NCBI GenBank assembly: GCA_947504045.1
Contig: CANNFY010000002.1
Coordinates: forward strand, 1 to 64,000
Origin: an uncultured Maribacter sp.
Lineage (GTDB): Bacteria; Bacteroidota; Bacteroidia; Flavobacteriales; Flavobacteriaceae
Reading direction: 5' to 3'
Length of the DNA: 64,000 bases
Shown: one piece after another, positions 11,501 to 18,612 of the stretch
How positions within the stretch are numbered: the first letter of the stretch is position 1
Layout: each line of letters opens with the position of its first letter
Notes under the pieces: model-generated
The model's input: the letters and a program-made list of their open reading frames with translations, nothing else
Told to the model about the DNA's origin: nothing
The model's database searches: none
Translations under genes and position numbers: made by a program

Positions 11501-14500
11501 AGCATCACGTTCTACATAATATTCTGTGCCTTGGTTATAATGTGTAAATCCTGTATTAAGTGTACCTGTAAAGTTGAATTTTTCTCCATTAGAACGTATA
11601 CCTTCTCTACTGCCAATGGATGTTAAACCAGAACCATGGTCTATTCTAACTCTTGTTGGTATGGTACCAGAAATAGCTATGGAAGAAGCTGGATTAGAAC
11701 CAGATGTATTCCAAGAGGATGCTGTACTGTTTACATATGCATCTTTAAGTGTTAGAATTACAGAACCGTTACTTAAATTAAATAAGCTACTTACATCATG
11801 TACTGCACTAGAAATTACTTCATTTCCTGAATACCCTAAATCACTAGGTCTAACTACTGTATAACCCGAACATGTATCTTCATCGGTATCTAAAATACCA
11901 TCATTATCATCATCTAAATCACAGAAATCTCCAATGTTATCTCCATCACTATCTACGTAGGACGGGTGTGATGAATCACATGGGTCACAAGCCACTGCTT
12001 GAACAGCATCATCTGTAGAGGAACCTGCACCTTGAGAAGTACCTCCTGGAACACCAACTGCATCAACAGTTGCAACTAATCTTGATTCGGAATCAATATC
12101 AGAATATGTATAACTACCATCACCTTCTAAGGCATCTGGACAACCATCATTATCACTATCTATATCAAGACAATCGGCGATACCATCACCATCTGTATCT
12201 GTAGTTGTTACTCTAGGAAATTCTCCAATTTCCATTCTATACTGTTGTGTACTTGGGGTAATGTTATCATCCCAATCAAAACGGTAGGAGGTAGTACCAT
12301 AACTTTCTGCTAATATAGCACTAGAACCTCCAGAAGCCGTAGCCTCAATTTGAGCGGTACCAGAACCATCATCGGTTGTTGCCACGGCATTGGCTGGTGT
12401 GCCAGATGTTACGTAATGCATTTGACTGTCGGAGACATAAGTTTCAATTTCTCCAGAACTAAACGCAACGCCAGCGGTGGCTTCTCTTCTAATATCTACA
12501 GGTTTTGAGAACTCTAGTAAGAATCCTGCATGTCCGCCCAATACACTACCTGAAGCAGCACCCATATAGAGTCTGGCATCATCAGGTTCATCTGAAAATG
12601 ATGTTATAGTTACCGTTATGCCTGCTAAATTAGGACTTAGGGCAGCTAAATCGTACGTGCCAATTAATCCCCATTCATTATCTCCGCTACTTCTACCAGA
12701 CCAATAAGCTGAGCCAATTAAAGTGTTGAAGGTGAAATCTATCCAACTTACAGAAGTGTCCTGTACATTAATGGCAGGAGTTGGTATTGCTGGGCATTCA
12801 TCTACATCTAAAATACCATCATTATCATCATCTTCGTCACAATCATCAAAAACCCCATCATTATCAGAATCTACTGTACCACACGACACTGTAGAACCAT
12901 CGTCTCTATAATCAACTTCGGGCGTAGTACTGTTCTGTATATTTGGTAAGGTTGTAGGATCGTCAATAGTTCCGTTTGGATCTGAGTATCCTGTTGTAGC
13001 GTCGGTACTATCGTCTAAACCGTCATTATCTGTATCAGCATTGGCTAATGTCAATCCTGCTTCTACGGTATCATCTTCACTCTCATTATCACTATCTACA
13101 TCTATATAATCTGGAGTATCTGTACCATCGGTGTTTTCTGGGGTTATGCCACCTAAATAGGCGCTATTTACCCCTTTGTTAGTTTCGTAGGTTGCTGCGT
13201 CATCTGCATTTTGAGGCACATAACCAGCTGTAGTCTGTGCTTCAATATTATCTGGGATACCATCACCATCACTATCTAAATCTAGATAATCTGAAATACC
13301 GTCTGGGGTGGTTTCAGAATCTAAAATGGTATAGTTTACGGTTCCTGCATCTTCATTACCGCCACCTTGTACAGCGTCTGGAACACCATCAAGACCTACA
13401 TCTCCTGTAACTTCGCCGTTAGAGTGTGCTGCATTATGGCCAGCTTCAACGGCATCATAAATACCATCGTTATCGGAGTCTAGATCAAAATAATTTGGTA
13501 CTCCGTCCTCATCGGTATCACATGCTAATGCATGAGAAAAGGAAACATCATCGAACCTTGTAAAACTTGTGCCATTCTGGTTATTATAGATATAGAATCT
13601 GAAGTAATATGTTGTTCCTGCCGATAAGAAATCATTGGAACTTATATTATAAGACAGATAATTACCTGCCAGCATGTTATCAATATGAAAATCTTGAGCT
13701 TTTACGGTAGGATTACTAAAGCTTGCATTAGTATCCATTTCTATGGCCATATCAAAATTACCATAATCGACCTCAGGACCGCTAGGGCTGGTGTAAAAGC
13801 CAATATTGATACTTGTAGCCCATAAACCTACTGCGGGTGTGTAGGAAACTTGCACATAATGACCTGCTGATTTTGCTGTAGCAAAAGTACTTTGGTCTGC
13901 ATTATCATACACATACGTATATAGGTTGCCAATTTCATTTAAAGAACCAAAAGAAATATTAGGTGCCGCAGTAAAATTAGGACTGCTGATTAAAGTTCTA
14001 TTATCGAAAGTAGCATAATCCGATTCTCCTGGATCGGTTGTTCCTACAGTACTGGCATTTGGCGTTTCGCTATCATTATGAAACCATTCTACTTGTGTTT
14101 GTGCACATAAGGAAAGTTCTTCGGCATCTAAAATACCATCATTATCATCATCTAAATCATCTACATCAAGTACTAAATCACCATCATTATCTGGACCAGC
14201 CGGACCACCACAAGCGCTAGAGTTAGAAGCATCTGTTACTGCTGAATTTGTACCAGTGTACCCATCACTACCTTCTACTACACCATAAGAAGAATAGCCT
14301 GTGCCATCTACTTCACCGTCTTCTGTAGCATCAGTAAAACCTGCCTCTTTAGCATCTGTACAGCCATCTCCATCAGAATCTTGATTTAAGAAATCTGGTG
14401 TTCCTGGAGTTGTTTCAATAGGGTTTAAAGCAGTACCAGAACAGTCCGTAGTTGTTGTAGCATCTACTTCTATACCAAAAATTTGTACGTCTGCCCAATA

Positions 14501-16705
14501 GGTAGTTACCCTAAAATACTGTGTGTCTGTATTGGTTGTGGCATTATAGGCTGTAACTGTACTTCCGTTAACATTATAATTTAATATTTCTCCCCCTATT
14601 GCATTACCCGAAGCGTCTGATTGATGTATTTGTCCACCTTGACTACCACCAGTAGCATGTGCCATGTAAACTGTAATTACAGAACCAGATGGAATTACTG
14701 TTCCCATGTTTAATAGTAACTGTGCTCCATTACTTGAAACCGCGGCATCCGTATCTGATAAGCCTGTAGCTCCTATTGCTCCTGAGGTATTAGAGAAATT
14801 TCCTGAGTTTATAGTTGCATTAGTTGCATTTACCGTTCCTCCACCAGTACTAACACAACTACTATCATAAATATCGGCCAAACCATCATTATCTAAATCC
14901 TCTACATTGTCTACTAATCCATCGTTATTAGCATCTGTACCACCCGCTTCTACAATATCATAAATACCATCGTTATCAGAATCTAAATCTTCAGAATTTG
15001 GTATTCCGTCACCATCAAAATCGCAAGGGATACCACCGCCAGATAATAGGGTAGGTATTAACGAAATATCATCTAGAGCAATATCATTACCACAACCACC
15101 TGTGTTATTATTTATAAGGGCAACTTCTACATTTGTAGAGGAGCCTGTGTTAAATTCAAAATTGTAATTTTGCCAATCGCCAGTTCTTGGAATATCGCCA
15201 GTATCAAAAGAAGCGATTAATTGACCAGAATTATCTATGTCTCTAATTTCATATCTTACATTAGGTAGTATATACCCATCTGGTTCTGATTCACAAAAAG
15301 TTTGATTTGCTTGACTATTAACATTTACTAACCAAGCGGAGAATTTATAGGTTGTATTTGGGTCTAAAGTAACTGTTCTATTATAAAAATCGCCAATTGC
15401 ATAACTTGCATTTACCACCATCATATAGCCAGAACCATTGGTATGATCACCAAGATTTGCTTGCCAACTACCTTCGGGCTCATTAGCAAGAGTTGCTATT
15501 GTATAGTCGCCATCATTTAAAGCATTAGGAAAATTTGCATAAGGAGCAATATTTCCTCTATAATTGTAAGTAGTATAACCTGCAGGAAGTTCTGCTCCTG
15601 GGTAAGATCCTGTATCAAAGTCTTCATAAAAAACAGAGCAATCTTTATTTTCTACATCATCTGGTATACCATCATTATCATCATCAACATCAACCTCATT
15701 TGTTAAATTATCTCCATCTATATTACCAGAGCTAGAAGCCATTGTCCAGGGTGAAAATTGACTTACATTTGAAACCGTTACCGAATTATTACTATAACTA
15801 GAACTATTTACTCCTTTGTTTTCCCATTGGTTTGTTCCGGTATTATACCTGTATGTAGATAGGTTACTTTCGCCAGTGGTTGGTATATCATTGTTAGTGT
15901 ATGAAAATTTAATATTAGCAGCACCTGTTCCAGTTTTATCTAATTGCCAAAACCTGTTTAAAGCACTGGATGCAATGCTTTGGTTAGACTCGTCTAACAT
16001 ATTTGTAACATTTTCTGGCTGCGTTGGGTATGGCAATAAATCTAATCCGGTTGGATAGGTAGATACTGTTATTTGTCCTAAGTCGCCACTTGCCCTTTCT
16101 ATAGTTAGTGGAATTTTATCTCCAGTAGTTGTTCCGAATGGTATTGTATAAGCACCTCCTGTTGGGGAAGTTTCCCATAAAACCTTACTTTGGTTTAAAA
16201 CATCTTCGCTTATAATATAGCCTTCATTAGTAATAAGAGAGCCAATTAAAGAGTTGGTTATTTGTAAGGTGTTGGAATTTAGATTTAAGGCAACATCATT
16301 TAAATTTAGGATACCTAAATTAGTGCCTGAAACAGAACCGCCAACAATAGTATTTACTTCTAATGTAGCTTCATTAATATCTAAAACTAAATTATAAAAT
16401 AGGGTGGTGGTGGTACCTCCAATAGTTGTTATGTCGGTTGATTTTGTTAGTGTTACCACTCCTTCAGAATCTGTTGTAAAAATGGTACTTGTAGTGTTAT
16501 TGTTTATCCAATTACCATCTACACTAATAGCAGCTTCATTTTTTATTTCGGCATCTCCTGTTATTTGTAAATTACCTTGGTCTACACGAATAGTAGCTCC
16601 GGGTGTTACAGAAAGATTTGCTCCAAAAACATTTAAACCATCTTGTGCATAAATGCCAAGAATGTTTATAATAAATAGTAAGCCAAATATTATTTTGGAT
16701 TTCAT
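2591..16705 (-). CDS. Giant multidomain adhesin with TSP3 repeats, Ig-like array and type-B sorting domain (4,704 aa)
   Basis: Predicted cell-surface or secreted adhesin exported by the type IX secretion system. Signal peptide at 1-20 (MKSKIIFGLLFIINILGIYA). Residues about 21-330 form a beta-helix-like head. From about 335 to 2,450, Asp-rich TSP3-type calcium repeats (DSDNDGIPD, DDDNDGILD style) alternate with seven beta-rich inserts of 130-200 residues, each entered through a Cys after a TSP3 run. After an Ig/PKD-like stretch and two cadherin-like modules come 17 Ig-like repeats (about 2,758-4,485) of two kinds. One is about 99 residues with the DDIINATEDDSPVTI motif, the other about 105 residues with DDITADNILNATEAAADV. 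More TSP3 repeats follow, then a C-terminal gliding-type sorting domain (about 4,615-4,704: VEIYNRWGVKVFE, LPAGVYFYIIKY). The ORF is intact despite highly similar internal DNA repeats. The ligand is unknown. Confidence 0.95.
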   Translation of the reverse strand: MKSKIIFGLLFIINILGIYAQDGLNVFGANLSVTPGATIRVDQGNLQITGDAEIKNEAAISVDGNWINNNTTSTIFTTDSEGVVTLTKSTDITTIGGTTTTLFYNLVLDINEATLEVNTIVGGSVSGTNLGILNLNDVALNLNSNTLQITNSLIGSLITNEGYIISEDVLNQSKVLWETSPTGGAYTIPFGTTTGDKIPLTIERASGDLGQITVSTYPTGLDLLPYPTQPENVTNMLDESNQSIASSALNRFWQLDKTGTGAANIKFSYTNNDIPTTGESNLSTYRYNTGTNQWENKGVNSSSYSNNSVTVSNVSQFSPWTMASSSGNIDGDNLTNEVDVDDDNDGIPDDVENKDCSVFYEDFDTGSYPGAELPAGYTTYNYRGNIAPYANFPNALNDGDYTIATLANEPEGSWQANLGDHTNGSGYMMVVNASYAIGDFYNRTVTLDPNTTYKFSAWLVNVNSQANQTFCESEPDGYILPNVRYEIRDIDNSGQLIASFDTGDIPRTGDWQNYNFEFNTGSSTNVEVALINNNTGGCGNDIALDDISLIPTLLSGGGIPCDFDGDGIPNSEDLDSDNDGIYDIVEAGGTDANNDGLVDNVEDLDNDGLADIYDSSCVSTGGGTVNATNATINSGNFSNTSGAIGATGLSDTDAAVSSNGAQLLLNMGTVIPSGSVITVYMAHATGGSQGGQIHQSDASGNAIGGEILNYNVNGSTVTAYNATTNTDTQYFRVTTYWADVQIFGIEVDATTTTDCSGTALNPIETTPGTPDFLNQDSDGDGCTDAKEAGFTDATEDGEVDGTGYSSYGVVEGSDGYTGTNSAVTDASNSSACGGPAGPDNDGDLVLDVDDLDDDNDGILDAEELSLCAQTQVEWFHNDSETPNASTVGTTDPGESDYATFDNRTLISSPNFTAAPNISFGSLNEIGNLYTYVYDNADQSTFATAKSAGHYVQVSYTPAVGLWATSINIGFYTSPSGPEVDYGNFDMAIEMDTNASFSNPTVKAQDFHIDNMLAGNYLSYNISSNDFLSAGTTYYFRFYIYNNQNGTSFTRFDDVSFSHALACDTDEDGVPNYFDLDSDNDGIYDAVEAGHNAAHSNGEVTGDVGLDGVPDAVQGGGNEDAGTVNYTILDSETTPDGISDYLDLDSDGDGIPDNIEAQTTAGYVPQNADDAATYETNKGVNSAYLGGITPENTDGTDTPDYIDVDSDNESEDDTVEAGLTLANADTDNDGLDDSTDATTGYSDPNGTIDDPTTLPNIQNSTTPEVDYRDDGSTVSCGTVDSDNDGVFDDCDEDDDNDGILDVDECPAIPTPAINVQDTSVSWIDFTFNTLIGSAYWSGRSSGDNEWGLIGTYDLAALSPNLAGITVTITSFSDEPDDARLYMGAASGSVLGGHAGFLLEFSKPVDIRREATAGVAFSSGEIETYVSDSQMHYVTSGTPANAVATTDDGSGTAQIEATASGGSSAILAESYGTTSYRFDWDDNITPSTQQYRMEIGEFPRVTTTDTDGDGIADCLDIDSDNDGCPDALEGDGSYTYSDIDSESRLVATVDAVGVPGGTSQGAGSSTDDAVQAVACDPCDSSHPSYVDSDGDNIGDFCDLDDDNDGILDTDEDTCSGYTVVRPSDLGYSGNEVISSAVHDVSSLFNLSNGSVILTLKDAYVNSTASSWNTSGSNPASSIAISGTIPTRVRIDHGSGLTSIGSREGIRSNGEKFNFTGTLNTGFTHYNQGTEYYVERDASSADNNAGTETWESEGYASFVEFFTTDNASVVIFRLCPATDTDLDSVADHLDTDSDNDGCPDALEGDATYDYSDINDNLQLTTTVDSFGIPSGTSQGIGTAKNNNQQADECSECNSEHPLFADTDGDTIGDFCDLDDDNDGILDTDEMQVQTCSYYPGLSFSGATLESGTALSSGAVYRFSTVTTGVDALVTIVSSTPNPAITSIDDDASNIDNFQPILATSASDVQFDFEFVETGTTTVTQIPQFYMTAIDVDGDSVQGREFVELDITNSSAQTVETPSDLSIYPSSLGMIFYGPLQTQPGIDISATNVMFTAKYALRSAFKIKIGADPTSGVNRLFSMNFDPCTYDLYTTPSNSDLLLEVLDTDEDGIPNHLDTDSDGDGCPDTLEGDGSYTYSDIDSESRLTASINSTGIPGGSSQNRGTSLDETQQADTCSQCHPSHPSYVDSDGDLIGDFCDEDDDNDGILDSVECPIPTQSTTYGHYTRILPSMLGVPINTSGVNTIGDVSSYFSLPTGSVIVEVKNGLTHPTQDLFMVMSGTQENTDFHVTGTHSTFIYAHHGNSMVGGTTDGMVALDNVGYDFQYTIADPYVLNENGNEYSVTNTGGNGATAMRWLSDGPARDIRFFTTSTAINAIHLSLLPFICDTDNDGVIDSLDIDSDNDGCYDTVEAGHLDDDNDGEVDGTGYDANGQVTGASTAYTGTSNGVTTASETTIDTAPTDQEERVGDDATFTVAASALDASAYSSGTPTYDVNASPTYQWQVSTNSGSTFSDISGATGSSLTISDVTLIMDGNIYKVLVSSANNSCPEEAQATLTVINNVDAIDDSAGITAVEGFTGIDDVLNVFDNDEFNGAILNPSSVTITPTSNGPLTVNGDGSVDVASNTGSGSYTVNYQICDAANSTNCDIATVTVNVGVNSLPTAQDDAISIAQDSSNNAIDVLANNGNGPDDFGGDGPNTGAITLPSTSTTNGGTVSINDNSTPLDPTDDTVLYTPAAGYSEADSFTYTITDANNDSDTATVNVTVVPTPTITINVVAVDDIINATEDDSPVTIFGTTTNVENGQTVTVTLNGQTYTTTVSGNTWTLDIPAIDAQALDATETITADVNNSLGTSAVQATRDIQHDATPPSITLNIDDITADNILNATEAAADVAVTGNVTGDFNTGDTVTLTVDGTDYTGTVDALGDYSIDVPGSKLAADPNTTVDGSVTTTDTAGNSATATDTQVYTVDTVAPAITLNIDDITADNILNATEAAADVTVTGTVSGDFNTGDTITLTVDGTDYTGTVDALGAYSIDVPGSKLAADPDTTIDGSVTTIDTAGNSATATDIQVYSVDTVAPAITLNIDDITADNILNATEAAADVAVTGNVTGDFNTGDTVTLTVDGTDYTGTVDALGAYSIDVPGSKLAADPDTTVDGSITTTDTAGNSGTATDTQVYSVDATAPTIAINVVALDDIINATEDDSPVTISGTTTNVEDNQEVTVVLNGTTYSPVVTGNTWTFDITALEAQALDANETITADVSDVAGNSATQTTRDIQHDVTSPTIAINVVAVDDIINATEDNSPVTISGTTTNVEDNQEVTVVLNGTTYSPVVTGNTWTFDITALEAQALDANETITADVDDVAGNSATQATRDIQHDVTTPTITINVVALDDIINATEDDSPVTISGTTTNVEDNQEVTVVLNGTTYSPVVTGNTWTFDITALEAQALDANETITADVDDVAGNSATQATRDIQHDVTTPTITINVVALDDIINATEDDSPVTISGTTTNVEDNQEVTVVLNGTTYSPVVTGNTWTFDITALEAQALDTNETITADVSDVAGNSATQATRDIQHDATPPSITLNIDDITADNILNAAEAAADVTVTGNVTGNFITGDSVTLTVDGTDYTGTVDAAGDYNIDVPGSKLAADPDTTVDGSITTTDTAGNSATTTDSQVYSVDATAPAIAINVVALDDIINATEDDSPVTINGTTINVEDGQTVTVILNGETYTTSVSSNSWTLDIPALDAQALPANATITADVSDLGGNPATQATRDIQHDATPPSIILNIDDITADNILNATEAAADVAVTGTVSGDFNTGDTVTLTVDGTDYTGTVDAAGDYSIDVPGSKLAADPDTTVDGSVTTTDTAGNSATATDTQVYSVDATAPTIAINVVALDDIINATEDDSPVTISGTTTNVEDNQVATVVLNGTTYSPVVTGNTWTFDITATEAQALDANETITADVSDVAGNSATQATRDIQHDVTTPTITINVVAVDDIINATEDDSPVTISGTTTNVEDNQAATVVLNGTTYSPVVTGNTWTFDITALEAQALDANETITADVSDVAGNSATQATRDIQHDVTTPTIAINVVALDDIINATEDDSPVTISGTTTNVEDNQEATVVLNGTTYSPVVTGNTWTFDITALEAQALDANETITADVSDVAGNSATQATRDIQHITTLPVPVLAIDDITADNILNATEAAADVTVTGTVSGDFNTGDTVTLTVDGTDYTGTVDVLGAYSILVPGSKLAADPDTTVDGSVTTTHTAGNETTATETKSYTVNLTDPVPVLQINDITADNIINAAESGNPINVTGTVSGDFNTGDMVTLTVNGVDYTGVVDASGIFSIPVPGTELAADSDVTVDASISTTNINGNTGSASETKLYTVDITNPIAILIIDDITADNILSAEEEGTNIPVTGTVSGEFSPGDIVTITINDIEYTVALDATGNFSISILGSELAIDTDTTVEGSLTTTDNAGNNATITNTKPYGIAIMDNDPDNDGLTNNEEVALGTDPNNPDSDEDGINDGQEVEDATNPLEDCDSIGGAPLATSDCDSDGLTTLEEDELGTDPENPDSDADGILDGQEVTDKTNPLDSCDSIGGTPPTGTACDIEIENDLISSEINEGAFRIRFIEQFPTNTVEIYNRWGVKVFETKGYNNNSNVFKGKSNGRATIKANENLPAGVYFYIIKYIKNNNGKSKSGYLYINN
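4187..5075 (-). repeat. Three consecutive near-identical 297-bp type A units
   Basis: The block containing the wording attatcttccacattggt recurs at about 4367, 4664 and 4961, exactly 297 bp apart. Differences between copies are mostly synonymous or affect one variable residue pair (DNQVA, DNQAA, DNQEA). Confidence 0.9.
6001..7188 (-). repeat. Four consecutive near-identical 297-bp type A units
   Basis: Period 297 bp across about 6001-7188. The two central copies (around 6185-6480 and 6482-6780) are virtually identical over their whole length, suggesting recent duplication or gene conversion. Confidence 0.9.
7190..8135 (-). repeat. Three consecutive near-identical 315-bp type B units
   Basis: Period 315 bp (for example the start of the same segment at about 7392 and 7707). 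Each encodes one 105-residue module with TGDTVTLTVDGTDYTGTVDA. Confidence 0.88.
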
Positions 16706-16766
16706 AGTTGTGTTGTTAGTTATATTAGAAGAATGCTAAATAGAAAGGAATGATAGACTGTTGTTT

Positions 16767-17489
16767 TTATCTAATCTCTATCATTACAAGGCCTAGACCT
16801 ACTTGTGTAATTATTCCTCCTGTTGCTTGACCAACTAAACGGAGTTGCACGTCTTGTTTCGCCGAATTATGAATTTCGGTCCATGGAGTTACAATCAAAC
16901 CATCGACTGAAATTGACAATGTAGGTCCAAAACTATTACTGCCAACGTAGGTCCATGAAACACCACCATCGGTTGAGTATTCCAATGCAATTGAAAGTTC
17001 TCCTCCTAATCCCAAAGTGAGGCCTGAAACATTGGCTACAATACGAATTTCTTTAGCATCTGTAAGGTCCATTTGTATTCTATGAATATCTAACCCTAAT
17101 AATTCAGTTGCTTCAACATTATCGATATTCAACCAAAAGGTTGGCGCTATACCACTTAATACTGTAATAACAGTACCTGCTGTTTGATTATATAATTTAT
17201 AAGGAGCTCCTTGAACAAACATGACGCTATTGTTTACATCTGTATTATAAACCATAAGACCATCAGCAGGGTCTACTAAAGCATCTATTTCTGCAGTAGT
17301 CATTCTTGGCATAAGTAAACCACCAGTTGTAGATTGTATATCTAATGCTGCAGAAGGATCTGGTGTTAATGTGTTTATTCCAACAGATTGTGCATTGGAA
17401 TAACAGGTTATTAAAAACAGTATAAAAAATATGTTCTTTTGTTTATTTAACACTTTAATTTTAGAGGTAAATACTTTTAATAATTTCAT
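16767..17489 (-). CDS. Secreted hypothetical protein (240 aa)
   Basis: Begins with a long basic N-region and a hydrophobic segment ending CYSNAQ near residue 34, a plausible signal peptide. Residues 36-75 carry SVGINTLTPDPSAALDIQS and GGLLMPRMTTAEIDAL, a motif common at the N-terminus of many secreted Bacteroidetes proteins of unknown role. The remainder (about 110-240) is predicted beta-rich, including SIALEYSTDGGVSWTYVG, which resembles a beta-sandwich surface domain. No sorting domain of the type A or B kind is obvious. It sits 61 bp upstream of the giant adhesin on the same strand and may be co-transcribed with it. A promoter would have to lie in the repeat-rich 17490-17851 region. No enzymatic motif is visible. 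Confidence 0.75.
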   Translation of the reverse strand: MKLLKVFTSKIKVLNKQKNIFFILFLITCYSNAQSVGINTLTPDPSAALDIQSTTGGLLMPRMTTAEIDALVDPADGLMVYNTDVNNSVMFVQGAPYKLYNQTAGTVITVLSGIAPTFWLNIDNVEATELLGLDIHRIQMDLTDAKEIRIVANVSGLTLGLGGELSIALEYSTDGGVSWTYVGSNSFGPTLSISVDGLIVTPWTEIHNSAKQDVQLRLVGQATGGIITQVGLGLVMIEIR

Positions 17490-17593
17490 GAGGTTGTTAT
17501 TTATTGTTTTTGATTGTAATTGTATGTGGAATTATTATTAATAAAGAAAATTCCTACAAAGTAAATTTATGTTTATTTAACACCTTTACGTAG

Positions 17594-17630
17594 AATATGT
17601 TGTGTAATCAGATGAAATATGTTGTGTAAT
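17594..17630. promoter_or_regulatory. Direct repeats spaced 22 bp, candidate regulator-binding site
   Basis: AATATGTTGTGTAAT occurs at 17594-17608 and again, preceded by a similar GAA, ending at 17630. The period is 22 bp, about two helical turns, which is the geometry of LytTR-type operators. The core GTT fits the LytTR half-site but flanking bases match only partly. A LytTR regulator is encoded at 21830-22555. Confidence 0.45.
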
Positions 17631-17685
17631 TACTGTTATTGTAGTGTTTTATAGGTGTTTTGTGTGTAAAACTAACATATGGTAT

Positions 17686-17835
17686 ATAGTAGTTTACTAT
17701 TATGTAGTAGATACTGCATGTATTGTAATATAATAGTATCTTACATTTGCAAATTACTATAATCAAAGATTTTTCTTACAAAATAAACAATATATAGAAT
17801 TGTAAAAAGTTATATAGTAAATTACTAATTACTAT
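17686..17835. repeat. Recurrent ATAGTA / TTACTAT heptamers
   Basis: ATAGTA-gtt-TACTAT is a perfect palindrome at 17686-17700. AATTACTAT recurs at 17752-17760 and 17827-17835, and ATAGTAA (17814-17820) pairs with TTACTAT (17829-17835). They bracket the candidate promoter and the start of the operon. Confidence 0.4.
17723..17749 (+). promoter_or_regulatory. Candidate promoter of the sensor operon
   Basis: TACATTTG at 17742-17749 fits the Bacteroidetes -7 element TAnnTTTG. A TTG at 17723-17725 lies 16 bp upstream as a possible -33 element, slightly closer than usual. It would give a leader of roughly 95 nt before the ATG at 17852. Confidence 0.45.
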
Positions 17836-17851
17836 TTAAAATGCTTAAAAA

Positions 17852-18601
17852 ATGCAATTATCTTATTTGAAAAAAAGTAGTAGAGTTTTTGTGCTGCTTT
17901 TTTTTAGTCTAGTATTTTTAGTTAAAATCTATGCTCAAGAAAAACAAGAATTTAAAAATTCAAAAGTATCTGGTTACATAGATTTTAATGGGTATTATGA
18001 CACAAGAGAATTTAGCGTTTTTACCTATAATATTTTGGCAAATTTGCCTAAACGGTTTCAGTATTTTTCTTTAACAAACTATGAGAGTTCTAATAGCTCT
18101 TCGGGTTTGTCTAAAAATTATGCGGAGCACAACTTACGTTGGGGTATAGGAGAAGCTATACCTTTAGATCTAACATTACAATATGTATTGCGTAATGGCG
18201 AAAATAATAACGATGTTCGATTGGGTTTTAGGTGGAAGGTTAACCAAACAAAAGGAATACAGAAAATGTTTAATAAATTAAATATGTCTTATTCTTTAAA
18301 TCCAATGTTATTACAATTTAGATTACATAATAAGACTACATATATGACACAAATAGAACACGTTTATTCTATTTTATTGTTGCCTAAAATATGTAATAAA
18401 AGACTTTATTTAGGAGGTTTTGCAGACCAAAATTTTATTTATAATAATGGAGGAGTTTCTTTTAAATGGGTATCTGAACACCAATTAGGGTATAGAATAT
18501 TAAATAGATTATATGTTGTTTTAGAATATAGAATTAATGATTATTACCAAAACGATACGTATGGATTAGGTTACGGTTTGGAATATAAAATTTCATTTTA
18601 A
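17852..18601 (+). CDS. Predicted outer-membrane beta-barrel protein (249 aa)
   Basis: A signal peptide (residues 1-28, ending KIYAQ) is followed by alternating aromatic/polar strands such as YFSLTNYESS, LGFRWKVNQ and LYVVLEYRIND. The last residue is Phe (GLEYKISF), as in many outer-membrane barrels. I do not recognise a named family, so the barrel call is inferred from composition and the C-terminus. It starts the operon and lies 11 bp before a periplasmic-binding lipoprotein gene. An outer-membrane channel beside a ligand-binding lipoprotein and a kinase suggests a role in letting a ligand in or in sensing, but this is inference. Confidence 0.65.
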   Translation: MQLSYLKKSSRVFVLLFFSLVFLVKIYAQEKQEFKNSKVSGYIDFNGYYDTREFSVFTYNILANLPKRFQYFSLTNYESSNSSSGLSKNYAEHNLRWGIGEAIPLDLTLQYVLRNGENNNDVRLGFRWKVNQTKGIQKMFNKLNMSYSLNPMLLQFRLHNKTTYMTQIEHVYSILLLPKICNKRLYLGGFADQNFIYNNGGVSFKWVSEHQLGYRILNRLYVVLEYRINDYYQNDTYGLGYGLEYKISF

Positions 18602-18612
18602 TAAAAAGGGTA

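Larger units (their letters stand above)
17490..17851. other. 362-bp divergent intergenic region, repeat-rich, no gene
   Basis: It separates a minus-strand secreted protein from the plus-strand sensor operon. It holds a pair of 22-bp-spaced direct repeats, a candidate promoter and several ATAGTA/TTACTAT heptamers, listed separately. No credible coding frame is present. Confidence 0.7.

Noticed and set aside
2820-15900. Many open frames of 60-140 codons on the plus strand within the giant adhesin gene
   Set aside because: They are antisense shadows of the repeat-rich coding sequence, recur with the repeat period, and their products are low-complexity. The minus-strand frame carries all recognisable domains.
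17841-17870. An ATG at 17841 as the start of the barrel protein
   Set aside because: That frame stops after nine codons; the ATG at 17852 opens the long frame with a signal peptide.
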